Assembly: GCF_024868665.1 (NCBI RefSeq)
Contig: NC_079913.1
Location: forward strand, 1,250,444-1,314,443
Direction of reading: 5' to 3'
Length of the DNA: 64,000 nt
Origin: Triplophysa rosa
Lineage: Eukaryota > Chordata > Actinopteri > Cypriniformes > Nemacheilidae
Shown here one piece after another: positions 63,873 through 64,000 of this stretch (within the stretch, counting starts at the first letter, position 1; each line of letters opens with the position of its first letter). Under the pieces are notes generated by a model. That model saw only the letters and a program-made list of their open reading frames with translations, had not been told where the DNA came from and searched no databases. A program made the position numbers and the translations under genes.

Positions 63873-64000
63873 TTTAAAGGTCCAGTGTATGAAATTTAGC
63901 GGCATCTAGTGGTGAGGTTGCGAATTGCAGCCAACGGCTCACTCCACCCCTCCACCCTCCCTTTTGAAGCACTACGGCGGCTAAAACAGAACTAAGATGT
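63873..64000. repeat. Second copy of the AAGGTCCAGTGTATGAAAT repeat, cut by window end
   Basis: TTAAAGGTCCAGTGTATGAA followed by AGCGGCATCTAGTGGTGAGG, in the same orientation as the copy at 61816. Only the first 128 bp are visible. The DNA between (62.2-63.87 kb) is CAMK1D intron without recognised features. Confidence 0.75.

Overview
The window looks like teleost fish nuclear DNA, most likely from a cyprinid. It has intron-rich vertebrate genes with GT/AG splice sites, many interspersed repeats of types common in cyprinid genomes, and a gene order that joins WNK1 to the OPTN-CCDC3-CAMK1D block. From memory, human WNK1 lies on a different chromosome from the other three. Genus and species cannot be told from the sequence alone.

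Layout. (1) About 1-20.75 kb, + strand: the 3' two thirds of WNK1 (With-No-lysine kinase 1). The kinase domain lies upstream of the window. Nineteen constitutive coding exons stay in phase and give 1325 residues, followed by a 3' UTR of about 3.5 kb. Two small phase-matched cassette exons add 38 residues. A dead LINE and an apparently intact Tc1/mariner element with DD36E spacing sit in its introns. (2) About 20.75-29.5 kb: a tandem array of small genes for a secreted protein that is a single C2 domain resembling the C-terminal C2 domain of perforin. One copy is intact, one is a promoter-side remnant, one is a 5'-deleted copy with an open frame, and one is a broken pseudogene. LINE and MITE insertions lie among them. 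(3) 29.8-34.9 kb, - strand: OPTN (optineurin), complete in 13 coding exons (525 aa), with a promoter holding a full CRE palindrome and an NF-kB-type site. (4) 35.6-40.4 kb, + strand: CCDC3 (favine), complete in 3 exons (279 aa), head to head with OPTN. (5) 47.6-61.6 kb and beyond the right edge, - strand: CAMK1D, nine 3' coding exons, lacking the first part of the kinase domain. It is tail to tail with CCDC3.

The genes do not form a pathway; they are neighbours in a chromosomal block. OPTN is a selective-autophagy and NF-kB/TBK1 adaptor, CCDC3 is a secreted glycoprotein, CAMK1D is a calmodulin-dependent kinase, and WNK1 controls OSR1/SPAK and cation-chloride transport. Most of the remaining DNA is introns, UTRs and nonautonomous DNA transposons, several of which can be bounded by inverted repeats and target-site duplications (a hAT element with an 8-bp duplication, and a Harbinger-like MITE nested inside another MITE).

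The most unusual parts are the perforin-C2-like gene array, the DD36E transposon, the Asn/Gln-rich extension of the CAMK1D tail, and the WNK1 cassette pair. Exon boundaries were read by eye from splice signals and reading phase and have not been checked against transcripts.
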